Assembly (NCBI GenBank): GCA_007134215.1
Contig: SLLG01000147.1
Span: 1 to 37,052, forward strand
DNA from: Opitutales bacterium
Lineage (GTDB): Bacteria > Verrucomicrobiota > Verrucomicrobiia > Opitutales > Oceanipulchritudinaceae
Reading direction: 5' to 3'
DNA length: 37,052 bases
This document shows, piece after piece, positions 8,731 to 16,232 of the stretch. How positions within the stretch are numbered: the first letter of the stretch is position 1; the number at the start of each line of letters is the position of its first letter. Made by a program: the position numbers and the translations under genes. The notes beneath the pieces are model-generated. The model ran no database searches. It saw only the letters and a list, made by a program, of their open reading frames with translations, and had not been told where the DNA came from.

Positions 8731-9750
8731 ATGTCTTACCAAAAAAGGATGAAGCAGAGGGGCAGGGACACGCGGGTGATGGCGTTTCACTGTATTGTGC
8801 GGGTGACGCGGCAGATGACGCTGCTGGACGAGGGCGCGCGGGACGCGCTGGCGGGGGCGATCCGGCGTGTGGCGGCCTTCAGCGGGGTGGAGGTTGTGGC
8901 GTACTGCCTGTTGTCCAATCACTTCCATGTGCTTGTGCGGGTCGATCCGAAGGCGCGGGACTGCGCGGACGACGAGTTGGTGCGCCGGTTCCGGGCGCTC
9001 TACGGGGACGGGCGGGCGCAGTGTATCGGCATGGACGCGCGGGACGTTGAGCGGCTTTTCGCCGACCCGGAGCGCGCCGAAACAGCGGAGCGGGTGCGGG
9101 TGAAGCTGCGCGCCCGTATGGGCGACGTCTCGGCTTTCATGCAGACGCTGAAACACCGCTACACGAAGTGGTTTAACCGCGCGCGCGGCGGTGGCGGGAG
9201 TCTGTGGGCGGAGCGGTTCCGCAGTGTCCTCGTGCAGGATTCCGCCGCTGTGCTGCGGACGGTGGCGGCCTATATCGATCTCAATGCGGTGCGGGCCGGC
9301 TTGGTGGAGGATCCCAAGGATTACCGCTGGTCCGGCTATGCCGCCGCGCTGGCGGGGGACACATCGTTGCGCGCGGCCTATGGTCGCTATGCCGTTCGGG
9401 GAACGAAGGCGAGCGAGGCGATGGCCGCCTACCGGTTGTACCTCATGGGCAAGGGCGAGGCCGCGAAGCACGACGGCTCGGGGGCGCGTGTGCCCCGCGA
9501 GGTGGCGGACGCGGCGAGGAAGCGGGGCGGTCACCTGCCCGCGGACGAGGTGTTGCGTCTGAAGCTGCGTTTCATGACGGAGGGCATCGTTGTTGGCGAG
9601 CGGCCGTTCGTGGAGGGGGTTATGGCCGACGCGGCCATGGCGCGCTACCGCCGGAAACGCGCGCCCAAGGCGGTGCCGTCGCCGGAGGGCGTCGAATCGC
9701 TTGTCTGTGCCCGCCAGTGGTCGCACCGTCCCCAGGTCGGGCGGGACTGA
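8731..9750 (+). CDS. REP-associated/IS200-type Y1 transposase homologue (RAYT-like), long form
   Basis: A 339-residue protein with the single-domain HUH nuclease pattern of Y1 transposases: NHFHVLVR with the metal-binding pair H64 and H66, and the nucleophile region FMQTLKHRYTKWFN with Tyr144, then LWAERFRSVLV and AAYIDLNAVRAGLV, which are typical of the REP-associated tyrosine transposase branch. Typical members end near residue 200; this one continues for about 140 residues with a conserved block around VLRLKLRFMTEG that it shares with the second homologue at 20157-21188. ATG 8731 is chosen over a TTG 36 bases earlier because the protein then begins at the usual basic stretch. No IS ends or target duplications are visible, which fits a domesticated gene. 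Confidence 0.88.
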   Translation: MSYQKRMKQRGRDTRVMAFHCIVRVTRQMTLLDEGARDALAGAIRRVAAFSGVEVVAYCLLSNHFHVLVRVDPKARDCADDELVRRFRALYGDGRAQCIGMDARDVERLFADPERAETAERVRVKLRARMGDVSAFMQTLKHRYTKWFNRARGGGGSLWAERFRSVLVQDSAAVLRTVAAYIDLNAVRAGLVEDPKDYRWSGYAAALAGDTSLRAAYGRYAVRGTKASEAMAAYRLYLMGKGEAAKHDGSGARVPREVADAARKRGGHLPADEVLRLKLRFMTEGIVVGERPFVEGVMADAAMARYRRKRAPKAVPSPEGVESLVCARQWSHRPQVGRD

Positions 9751-9775
9751 AGACGCCTCCCCGCGCCCTGGGAAG

Positions 9776-9831
9776 AGACGGATTTCACCGGAATTCCGGA
9801 AGGGTCCGGGAATGCAGGGCAGCATCCGTCT
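9776..9831. repeat. Nested inverted repeats downstream of the Y1 transposase gene
   Basis: AGACGGAT at 9776-9783 is matched by its reverse complement ATCCGTCT at 9824-9831. Between them sits the perfect 12-bp palindrome CCGGAATTCCGG (9788-9799). The whole would fold into a stem with an inner hairpin. It lies just past the end of the transposase homologue, where REP-like recognition elements are often found. Confidence 0.5.
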
Positions 9832-9857
9832 TTCTCATGGAGACGGAAAATCTCGCC

Positions 9858-9890
9858 GTAGCCCGGATTTCCCTTGCCCGCTTCGGCGGG
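9858..9890. repeat. GTAG-led hairpin, possible REP-like element or terminator
   Basis: A GTAG tetranucleotide (9858-9861) is followed by a hairpin CCCGC-TTCG-GCGGG (9877-9890) with an extra-stable C(UUCG)G loop. REP elements recognised by this transposase family carry a GTAG-type tetranucleotide at the foot of a hairpin. No T-run follows, so a factor-independent terminator is less likely. It precedes leuC by 36 bases. Confidence 0.4.
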
Positions 9891-9926
9891 ATTTGTTGAG
9901 ACAGGTGGTTCAATAAGTTAGTTTCC

Positions 9927-11354
9927 ATGGGTAAGAGTCTATTTCAGAAAGTTTGGGACGCGCATTCGGTGAAAGAATTGCCGAACGGGCAGACGCAGTT
10001 GCTCATCGGCACGCACCTCATCCACGAGGTGACGAGTCCGCAGGCGTTCGGGATGCTGCGCGAGCGGGGCATCCCGGTCCGTTTTCCGCACCGTACGTTT
10101 GCGACGGTGGACCACATCGTTCCGACAAACGAGGTGGCAGAGCCATACAGCGATCCACTTGCCCAGGCGATGATCGAAGAACTGCGCAAGAACTGCGCGG
10201 ACCACGGGATCACTTTCTTCGACACGAACACGGGCCATCAGGGAATCGTGCACATCGTGGGTCCGGAGCAGGGAATCACGCAGCCGGGAACGACGATCGC
10301 CTGCGGCGACTCGCATACCTCGACGCACGGTGCGTTTGGTGCGATCGCTTTCGGCATCGGCACGAGCCAGGTGCGCGATGTCCTTGCCACGCAGACCATT
10401 GCCCTCAATCCGCTGAAGGTCCGCCGCATCAATGTGGATGGCGAACTAGCGCCCGGCGTCTACGCCAAGGATGTGATTCTGCACATCATCCGTCTCCTCG
10501 GCACGAAGGGCGGGACGGGCTTTGCCTACGAATACGGGGGCTCCGTTTTCGACGGTTTCTCCATGGAGGAGCGCATGACCGTGTGCAACATGTCCATTGA
10601 GGGCGGTGCGCGGGTCGGCTACGTGAACCCGGACGAGACGACCGTCGAATACCTCAAAGGCCGGCCTTACGCGCCGAAGGGTGCCGGCTGGGACCGCGCT
10701 GTGGAGCGGTGGCTGTCGTTCGCCAGCGACCCCGGCTGTGAATATGACGATGTGGTAAACATCCGCGCGGAGGATATTGCGCCCACCGTGACATGGGGTA
10801 TCACGCCGGGGCAGGCGGTCTTCATCCACGAAAACATTCCTACGCCCGATGAAGGCGGGACGGAGAGCGCCCGCGATTCCATCAGCGAGGCGCTGGAGCA
10901 CATGAGCTTCGTCGGCGGCGAGCCGATCAAGGGCATCCCCGTCGACGTCGCCTTTCTCGGCTCCTGCACCAACGGCCGTCTCTCCGACCTGAAGGAGGTC
11001 GCCCGCTACCTCGAAGGGCACAAAGTGAATCCGCGTGTAAAGGCCATCTGTGTGCCCGGTTCGCAGGGCGTGTCCAAAATCGCCGAGGAGCTGGGGCTCG
11101 ACCGGATTTTCAAGGAAGCCGGTTTCGAGTGGCGTGCGGCGGGATGTTCAATGTGTCTCGCCATGAACCCCGACAAACTCATCGGCGACCAGCTCTGTGC
11201 CAGTTCGAGCAACCGCAACTTCAAGGGACGCCAGGGCAGCCCGACTGGCCGGACGATCCTCATGAGTCCGCTCATGGTGGCCGCCGCCGCAGTCACTGGA
11301 GAGATCGCGGATGCCCGCGAGGTCTTCGGCATCCTCGAGCCCGCCGGTGTGTGA
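9927..11354 (+). CDS. leuC: 3-isopropylmalate dehydratase large subunit
   Basis: A 475-residue aconitase-family protein that, with LeuD, isomerises 2-isopropylmalate to 3-isopropylmalate in leucine synthesis. The three cysteines that hold the 4Fe-4S cluster are present: one in LGSCTNGR (near residue 349) and two in [11 protein letters not shown] (near 407 and 410). Other family blocks are [48 protein letters not shown] and [12 protein letters not shown]. The length is normal. leuD follows after 128 bases. Confidence 0.97.
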   Translation: MGKSLFQKVWDAHSVKELPNGQTQLLIGTHLIHEVTSPQAFGMLRERGIPVRFPHRTFATVDHIVPTNEVAEPYSDPLAQAMIEELRKNCADHGITFFDTNTGHQGIVHIVGPEQGITQPGTTIACGDSHTSTHGAFGAIAFGIGTSQVRDVLATQTIALNPLKVRRINVDGELAPGVYAKDVILHIIRLLGTKGGTGFAYEYGGSVFDGFSMEERMTVCNMSIEGGARVGYVNPDETTVEYLKGRPYAPKGAGWDRAVERWLSFASDPGCEYDDVVNIRAEDIAPTVTWGITPGQAVFIHENIPTPDEGGTESARDSISEALEHMSFVGGEPIKGIPVDVAFLGSCTNGRLSDLKEVARYLEGHKVNPRVKAICVPGSQGVSKIAEELGLDRIFKEAGFEWRAAGCSMCLAMNPDKLIGDQLCASSSNRNFKGRQGSPTGRTILMSPLMVAAAAVTGEIADAREVFGILEPAGV

Positions 11355-11482
11355 ATTTGCCGGCGGCGGCGCATTCCGGTTTGCCGGACGGGCGGACCCG
11401 TGCTCTCTTGCGGGTGCCCGCAGGCAACCTTTCGCCGCCCGCGGGGTCTAACCTTTCGACTTTTCCCTCAATACCTTTCCCA

Positions 11483-12085
11483 ATGGCTTTGGAAAACATT
11501 CTCTCCGTTACCGGGCGCGCCGTCTATGTGCCCGGAGACGATATCGATACCGACCGTATCATCCCGGCGCGCTTCATGAAGTGTGTCACCTTCGACGGTT
11601 TGGGCGAATACCTCTTTTACGACACCCGGCACACACCGGACGGTGAACCAAAGGACCACCCGCTCAACGACCCCCGCCACGAGGGGGCGTCGATCCTCAT
11701 CAGCGGCAACAACTTCGGCTGCGGCAGCTCGCGCGAGCACGCCCCGCAGGCGATCTACCGCGCCGGCTTCCGGGCGGTCATCGCGGAGAGTTTCGCCGAG
11801 ATTTTTTTCGGCAACTCCATCCAGCTCGGCATGCCCTGTGTGACGGCGGACGCGGCGGATATCCGCAAGCTCGCGACAGCGGTGCGCGAGAATCCGGAAA
11901 CCGAAGTGACAGTCGATGTGACGGACCGCGTGGTGCGTTTCAACGGCGGGGAAATTTCCTGCGGCCTGCGCGACGGTGCCCGGCAGTCGCTCCTCGAAGG
12001 ACACTGGGACCCGATCCAGGATCTTCTCGAAGGCGCGCCCGACGTCGAAGCGCTGGCGGGTCGGCTCGAATACATGCGGGCCTGA
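11483..12085 (+). CDS. leuD: 3-isopropylmalate dehydratase small subunit
   Basis: A 200-residue swivel domain subunit partnering LeuC. The motifs DDIDTDRIIPARFMK near the start and ILISGNNFGCGSSREHAPQAI in the middle are diagnostic, followed by IAESFAEIFFGNSIQLG. The start at ATG 11483 gives MALENILSVTGRAVYVPGDDIDTD, the normal beginning; frames extending further upstream run through non-conserved sequence after leuC. An ExbB-type gene starts 19 bases after its stop in the same direction, so they may share a transcript although their functions are unrelated. Confidence 0.96.
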   Translation: MALENILSVTGRAVYVPGDDIDTDRIIPARFMKCVTFDGLGEYLFYDTRHTPDGEPKDHPLNDPRHEGASILISGNNFGCGSSREHAPQAIYRAGFRAVIAESFAEIFFGNSIQLGMPCVTADAADIRKLATAVRENPETEVTVDVTDRVVRFNGGEISCGLRDGARQSLLEGHWDPIQDLLEGAPDVEALAGRLEYMRA

Positions 12086-12104
12086 TCCGCGACGCCCCGT
12101 CGCT

Positions 12105-12692
12105 ATGTGGACACTCTTCGAGCAAGCCGGGATCTTCGCGTGGCCCCTCGCGGCATGCTCGCTGGCTGCAGTCTTTATCGTCATTGAGCGGCTCTTCGCC
12201 CTCCGCTCCGGCAATGTGATTCCGGCGGAGTACCTCGACCACTTCTCCCGCGGCGATATTCCCGCCCAGGGCGACCAGTCCTCGGTGGCCGGCAGGATTG
12301 TGGGCTTCTTCCACAACCACGACGTCGACGCCGACCAGCTGAAAGCGTTTGCCCGGTTGCAGATCACAAGGATGGAGCGCGGGCTCTTTGTGCTCGATAT
12401 CGTAGTGAGCGCGGCGCCGCTGCTCGGTCTGCTGGGAACGGTCACCGGTCTCGTGAAGGTTTTCAGCCGCATCTCGCCGGACACCGGTCTACCGGAGACA
12501 TCGATGTTTATCGAAGGGGTGGCGCTCGCCCTGTCCACGACCATGATCGGTCTGGCCATTGCCATCCCCGCGCTTGTATTCAACACCTACCTGAGCCGCC
12601 GGATCGATACCTATGCCGCACAACTGGGCGTGGGGGTGGAGCGGCTCATCGCGGCAAAAGGGGACGGCACCCGCCGCCGAAGGGAGTTTTGA
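12105..12692 (+). CDS. MotA/TolQ/ExbB family proton channel protein
   Basis: A 195-residue inner-membrane protein with a first transmembrane helix at about 10-31 and two closely spaced helices at about 88-117 and 128-160. The signature APLLGLLGTVTGLVKVFS and the later ALALSTTMIGLAIAIPALVFN are the family's proton-path helices. With an ExbD/TolR partner it would harvest the proton gradient to energise an outer-membrane process, through TonB or the Tol system. The partner gene follows directly: its region overlaps the stop codon area and its ATG is 11 bases after this stop. ExbB and TolQ cannot be separated from sequence alone, and no TonB, TolA or TolB gene is next to it. Confidence 0.9.
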   Translation: MWTLFEQAGIFAWPLAACSLAAVFIVIERLFALRSGNVIPAEYLDHFSRGDIPAQGDQSSVAGRIVGFFHNHDVDADQLKAFARLQITRMERGLFVLDIVVSAAPLLGLLGTVTGLVKVFSRISPDTGLPETSMFIEGVALALSTTMIGLAIAIPALVFNTYLSRRIDTYAAQLGVGVERLIAAKGDGTRRRREF

Positions 12693-12703
12693 GGGGCGCG
12701 CCC

Positions 12704-13108
12704 ATGCACGTCGACCTACGCCCCCGCCACCGGCGCAACAAGCCCGAGATCAACATCATCCCGCTGGTCGATGTGCTTGTCGTGCTCATTTTCTTTTTCC
12801 TTGTCTCCATGCAGTTCCGCAACCTTACGCTGCTCCAGCTCACGCTGCCGGAAATCCGCACCGCCGGCCAGGAGCAGGTTTCCGAACAGGTGGAAATCGG
12901 CATCACGCCGGAGGGACACCTCTACTTCCAGGGCGCACGGGTTTCCGAAGAGGAACTCGTGCGTCGCATCGAACGGGCCGCCGCCGAGACCCGCGCTCGC
13001 CCCGTCCTCATCATCGCCGACGAGGAGAGCAATCTCCGCACCCTGACTTTCGTCATGGACACCTGCCGCCGCGCCGGCCTCGACCGCATCCGCCTCCAGT
13101 CCCGCTGA
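12704..13108 (+). CDS. ExbD/TolR family protein
   Basis: A 134-residue protein with the standard ExbD layout: short basic cytoplasmic N-terminus, one transmembrane helix (about 17-39, INIIPLVDVLVVLIFFFLVS) that carries the conserved proton-carrying Asp23, then a periplasmic alpha/beta domain ending in VLIIADEESNLRTLTFVMDTCRRAGLDRI split over the last third. ATG 12704 is chosen because GAGGGG lies 7 bases upstream; a TTG at 12689 overlapping the previous stop is possible but less likely. It forms an obvious pair with the ExbB-type gene before it. Confidence 0.9.
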   Translation: MHVDLRPRHRRNKPEINIIPLVDVLVVLIFFFLVSMQFRNLTLLQLTLPEIRTAGQEQVSEQVEIGITPEGHLYFQGARVSEEELVRRIERAAAETRARPVLIIADEESNLRTLTFVMDTCRRAGLDRIRLQSR

Positions 13109-13167
13109 CCACGCCCCGAACGGGCACGATCCTCAGACCAAGCCACGCCACGACCAACGCAAATTAA

Positions 13168-13205
13168 TTAATTCGGAAATAATTAAAAATCTATTTCCGA
13201 ATTAA
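13168..13205. promoter_or_regulatory. 14-bp perfect inverted repeat, probable operator
   Basis: TTAATTCGGAAATA (13168-13181) and its exact reverse complement TATTTCCGAATTAA (13192-13205) flank a 10-base AT spacer. It sits in an AT-rich island about 100 bases before the GbsR-type regulator gene, overlapping an AATAAT -10-like hexamer at 13205-13210. A 14-bp arm is very unlikely by chance in a window this size. The best guess is a binding site for the dimeric regulator encoded next door; no T-run on either side supports a terminator. Confidence 0.6.
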
Positions 13206-13281
13206 ATAATTTGACGATCTGGCGATCCAGGCAGCAGTCCGGTAGAGGTTTTTCTCTGCGGTGGCATTGTTGACACGCCCG

Positions 13282-13305
13282 AACTTTCAATACTTACTGA
13301 AAGTT
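13282..13305. promoter_or_regulatory. 8-bp inverted repeat abutting the regulator start
   Basis: AACTTTCA (13282-13289) and TGAAAGTT (13298-13305) are perfect reverse complements 8 bases apart, ending at the base before ATG 13306. A TTGACA hexamer lies at 13270-13275. It may be a second operator or an mRNA hairpin over the translation start. An 8-bp repeat of this sort is not rare by chance, so position is the main argument. Confidence 0.35.
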
Positions 13306-13863
13306 ATGCTTCAAATGGAAAGGGAAAACAGGGGCGCGCCCGCGGGGGTGGTGGCGGCGGACTCGCTGGAGTCGGTGCGGGATATCTTTATCCGGCAGTG
13401 GGGGGCGATGGGCAGCCAGTGGGGGGTGAACCGTAGCATGGCGATGATCCACGCGCTGTTGCTGGTGTCGCCGGAGCCGCTGACGACGGATGCGATCATG
13501 GCGGAGCTGGCGATCAGCCGGGGTAATGCGAACACGAATCTGCGCGAGCTGGTGGACTGGGGGCTGGTGTATCCGGTGTTGGTAAAAGGGGACCGTCGCG
13601 ACTATTTCGTGGCGGAGAAGGATGTGTGGCGGATCTTCTGTATCGTTGCGCGGGAGCGGAAGCGCCGCGAGATGGAGCCCGCGCAGAAAGTCCTGGAGGA
13701 CTGCGTGCGGCGGTCGGGTTCGTTGGAAGGCGCGGAGGCGGAAGCCATGCACGCGCAGCTCGTGCGCCTATCGGAGTTTGTGGGCACGGCGAACGGATTG
13801 ATGGACAAGCTGGCGCGGGCGGAGCGCGACCGGATTTTACCGAATCTCATGCGCGTCCTCTGA
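13306..13863 (+). CDS. GbsR/MarR-family transcriptional regulator
   Basis: About 185 residues. The family core is clear: a helix ending FIRQWGAMGSQWGVNRSMAMIHALLLVS, then a winged helix-turn-helix with DAIMAELAISRGNANTNLRELVDWGLV as recognition region and GDRRDYFVAEKDVWRIF as the wing, then a long coiled C-terminal helix for dimerisation. Regulators of this type bind DNA as dimers, often at their own promoter. A GTG at 13261 is in frame with AGAGG 12 bases upstream, but the 15 codons it would add include TTA, TTG, ACA and TTT, unlike the G/C-ending codons elsewhere, so the start is put at ATG 13306 (13315 is also possible). It precedes a small DCC-like gene by 36 bases, likely one operon. Confidence 0.85.
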   Translation: MLQMERENRGAPAGVVAADSLESVRDIFIRQWGAMGSQWGVNRSMAMIHALLLVSPEPLTTDAIMAELAISRGNANTNLRELVDWGLVYPVLVKGDRRDYFVAEKDVWRIFCIVARERKRREMEPAQKVLEDCVRRSGSLEGAEAEAMHAQLVRLSEFVGTANGLMDKLARAERDRILPNLMRVL

Positions 13864-13899
13864 GGGACGCAGAGCCCCTGTAGCCGAGGAGGTGGAACG

Positions 13900-14340
13900 A
13901 TGAAGAAGTTGACGGTTTTTTATGATCCCGAAGATACGCGGGCGCGGGCTGTCCGCGGTTTTCTGGCGCGGCACGCGGCGCGGATCGAGGTGGAGGTATT
14001 TCCGATTGACGCCGGGTCTGTCCGTATGTGTTTTCCCGAACTGAACGGAGCGCCCTCCGGAGCGGTTTTGGTGACGCTTTCGGACACGGGCATGCTGGAA
14101 CACGGAGAAGCGGCGCTGCGCACGGTTCTGTGGGCGCTTGAAGGGGGCGGGCGGTGGCATCGTTTCGGCAAGGGCGATGCCGGGAGCGTGGAATTTGGAC
14201 AGGCGTTGGATGCGCTGCTTTCCGGCGCGTGCCGCATCGAGGACGACCCGGCCGCACTGTTTCCGCCGCCGGAACGCCAGCCGCGGAGAGCGTCCCGGGG
14301 CGAACGTTCCCGTCCGCGTGTAGTGTCCGGACGGCCGTGA
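13900..14340 (+). CDS. Small DCC/DUF393-like protein without the CxxC pair
   Basis: A 146-residue protein with a strong ribosome-binding site (AGGAGG, 7 bases before the ATG). The first 90 residues resemble the thioredoxin-like DCC family: a beta strand LTVFYDP, a helix where the family has D-C-x-x-C but here EDTRARAVRGFL, and a later AVLVTLSDTGMLEHGEAALRTVLWAL matching the family's strand-then-E-A-x-x-x-x-L helix. The redox Cys pair is absent, so if the similarity holds the protein is not a thiol-disulfide enzyme. The last 30 residues are basic and disordered. It lies behind the GbsR-type regulator in the same direction and is the likely partner gene. Family assignment is tentative. Confidence 0.65.
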   Translation: MKKLTVFYDPEDTRARAVRGFLARHAARIEVEVFPIDAGSVRMCFPELNGAPSGAVLVTLSDTGMLEHGEAALRTVLWALEGGGRWHRFGKGDAGSVEFGQALDALLSGACRIEDDPAALFPPPERQPRRASRGERSRPRVVSGRP

Positions 14341-14374
14341 GGCTTGCCCCCGTTCCGCAGACCGGTAGGAAAGA

Positions 14375-15220
14375 TCAGAGGCGGCAAGTCCGGATGTCGT
14401 GGGCGATGATGCCCTGGGCACCGAGTGCGGAAAGCGCGTCGATGATTTTGTTGAGTCCCTTCGTTTTGACCATGGCTGCCACGGCCACCCAGTCGGGATC
14501 GCTCACGGGAGAGAGAGTGGGGCTCTTCACTCCGGGCGTGAGGCGGCAGGCTTCGTCGCGGCGCGCAACGGGCACCACGTATTCGAGCAGAACATAAGCG
14601 CGTGCAACGAGGATTCCCTCGATGCGGCGCAGGAGAGCGTCGAGTTCTTCGGAGCCGTTGTGCCCCGGCCGGGTGATGACGACTGCCTCGGAGGTGAGGA
14701 TGGGTTCGCCGACGATTTTCAACCCAGCTTCGACGAGTGTGCGGCCCGACTCGACGACATCGGCGATCACGTCGGCGACGCCGAGCTGGATGGAAATCTC
14801 GACGGCGCCGTCGAGCCGCACGACGTTGGCGTCCACTCCCCGCTCCGCCAGATCGGCGCGGACGATATTCGGGTAGCTTGTGGCGATGCGCATGCCGCCG
14901 AACCCTTCCGGCCCGGCGTCGGACTCGTTCGGCACGGCATAGCAGAAGCGCGATTTCCCGAACCCGAGGCCGAGGCGTTCCGCTACATCCGCCTGACTGT
15001 CGCAGGCGAGGTCGCGGCCGGTGATCCCCGCGTCAATTATCCCTTGGCTGACGTAGATGGCGATGTCGCGCGGGCGCAGGTAGATGAACTCCACGCGGTG
15101 CTCTGCATCACGCACAAAGAGTTCGCGCCCGTGCCGTTTGCAGCGGTAGCCGGCCTCCGCGAGGATGGTGACCGCCGCGTCGGAGAGTGCGCCTTTGTTT
15201 GGAATCGCTACCTTGAACAT
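14375..15220 (-). CDS. hisG: ATP phosphoribosyltransferase, long form
   Basis: A 281-residue enzyme for the first, feedback-controlled step of histidine synthesis. The catalytic domains show IPNKGALSD, the YVSQGIIDAGITGRDL region, IATSYPNIVRADL and the phosphate-binding GAVEISIQLGVADVIADVV with ESGRTL. A C-terminal regulatory domain (from about 205, ending with DWVAVAAMVKTKGLNKIIDAL) makes it the long HisGL form, which works without HisZ and binds histidine directly. No other his gene is in the window. It is divergently transcribed from the methyltransferase gene across a 174-base gap. Confidence 0.96.
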   Translation of the reverse strand: MFKVAIPNKGALSDAAVTILAEAGYRCKRHGRELFVRDAEHRVEFIYLRPRDIAIYVSQGIIDAGITGRDLACDSQADVAERLGLGFGKSRFCYAVPNESDAGPEGFGGMRIATSYPNIVRADLAERGVDANVVRLDGAVEISIQLGVADVIADVVESGRTLVEAGLKIVGEPILTSEAVVITRPGHNGSEELDALLRRIEGILVARAYVLLEYVVPVARRDEACRLTPGVKSPTLSPVSDPDWVAVAAMVKTKGLNKIIDALSALGAQGIIAHDIRTCRL

Positions 15221-15253
15221 GGAGATACGAGAGCCTTATTTCCGGGCGCGCGT

Positions 15254-15342
15254 AAAGGCATTTCCCGCCGACTCGGTGGCCACGTGCGGAAAGCCTTTGC
15301 CATCCGTCATATTTCTGTGCTTCTGTAGGGACGGTTTTTTTT
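15254..15342. promoter_or_regulatory. Divergent control region between hisG and the methyltransferase gene
   Basis: The 174-base gap holds AAAGGC (15254-15259) and GCCTTT (15293-15298) as the ends of an imperfect inverted repeat, and CCGTC (15304-15308) with GACGG (15330-15334) followed by eight T. The second could fold before a T-run, but its 21-base loop is long and no plus-strand gene precedes it, so a terminator is not convincing. No clear -35/-10 pair was found for either gene. Confidence 0.3.
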
Positions 15343-15394
15343 GGACGGGAATCCGGCGGGCGCGCCTAACCGGTCCGTACATCGATACAATACT

Positions 15395-16138
15395 ATGGAT
15401 TTGAGCAGTGTAAGGAGGGCTTACAAGTTTTACGCCCCGATCTACGACCTTGTCTTCGGACGCATCGTCGAGGAGGGGCGCCGCCGCGCCGTGAGCGTCT
15501 TCCCGCAGAAGCCCGGCGACCGCATCCTCGAGATCGGAGTGGGCAACGGACGGGCGTTGCGCTACTATGATCCGCACGTGGAGGTGACCGGAATCGACGT
15601 GAGTCCCGAGATGCTGAACGTGGCGCGCGGACGGTTTCTCAATCAGCGCTTCCCGCAGGTGAAAGCGCTGCTCCAGATGGATGCGCAGGCGCTCGAATTT
15701 CCGGACGATTCCTTCGACGGTGCGGTGGCGATGTATGTGGCCTCCGTTGTGCCGGACCCGGAGGCGATGATCCGTGAGATGTTCCGCGTCTGCCGTCCGG
15801 GCTCGCCGATTGTCGTGGTCAACCATTTTGCCTCCCGCAACGGCGTCGCCCGGCGTGTAGAGCGCGGGTTTGCGCCCTTTTCGCGGCGGCTCGGCTTCCG
15901 GCCCGATTTCCGGCTCGACGACTTCGTGCGGCTCGTCGGCTGCGAGCCGCGGAAAATCACACGGGTGAACGTGGGCGGTTACTGGAAGCTGCTCGAGTTC
16001 ACGGGTTGGGAAAAGCCGGCGGCACCCGGCGACAACGGCGGGGGTGCGCACGCCCCCGGCAACAACGGCGCGTCCGCTGCGTTCAACAACGGCAACGGGC
16101 GTACGCCCCCGCCCGGATTCGAGAGCAACGGGCGCTGA
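15395..16138 (+). CDS. Class I SAM-dependent methyltransferase, PmtA-like
   Basis: A 247-residue protein. The N-terminal AYKFYAPIYDLVFGRIVEEGRRRAV is typical of the soluble phosphatidylethanolamine N-methyltransferase (PmtA) and related lipid or quinone methyltransferases. The SAM site is ILEIGVGNGRAL (motif I) with TGIDVSPEML, then LEFPDDSFDGAVAMYVASVVPDP and the FRVCRPGSPIVVVNHF strand. If the assignment is right it methylates phosphatidylethanolamine toward phosphatidylcholine at the inner membrane. The last 40 residues are an unusual Gly/Asn/Pro-rich tail (with AHAPGNNGASAAFNNGNG) that lies outside the catalytic fold. ATG 15395 is used; a longer frame upstream lacks family similarity. Substrate is uncertain; the fold is not. 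Confidence 0.82.
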   Translation: MDLSSVRRAYKFYAPIYDLVFGRIVEEGRRRAVSVFPQKPGDRILEIGVGNGRALRYYDPHVEVTGIDVSPEMLNVARGRFLNQRFPQVKALLQMDAQALEFPDDSFDGAVAMYVASVVPDPEAMIREMFRVCRPGSPIVVVNHFASRNGVARRVERGFAPFSRRLGFRPDFRLDDFVRLVGCEPRKITRVNVGGYWKLLEFTGWEKPAAPGDNGGGAHAPGNNGASAAFNNGNGRTPPPGFESNGR

Positions 16139-16232
16139 GCGCTGTCCGCCGGTTCCCGCTTCGCTTCCGCGGATACCGTCCCGCCCGCGAAAAAGCTTGG
16201 CATCAGCCCGCCCGCCTTTCCGACTGGAGGGC

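Noticed and set aside
9776-9890. CRISPR-like repeat array
   Set aside because: The repeats are inverted and unequal, with no regular spacer length and no cas genes.
15304-15342. CCGTC...GACGG followed by eight T as a terminator
   Set aside because: The stem is 5 bp with a 21-base loop, and no plus-strand gene precedes it.
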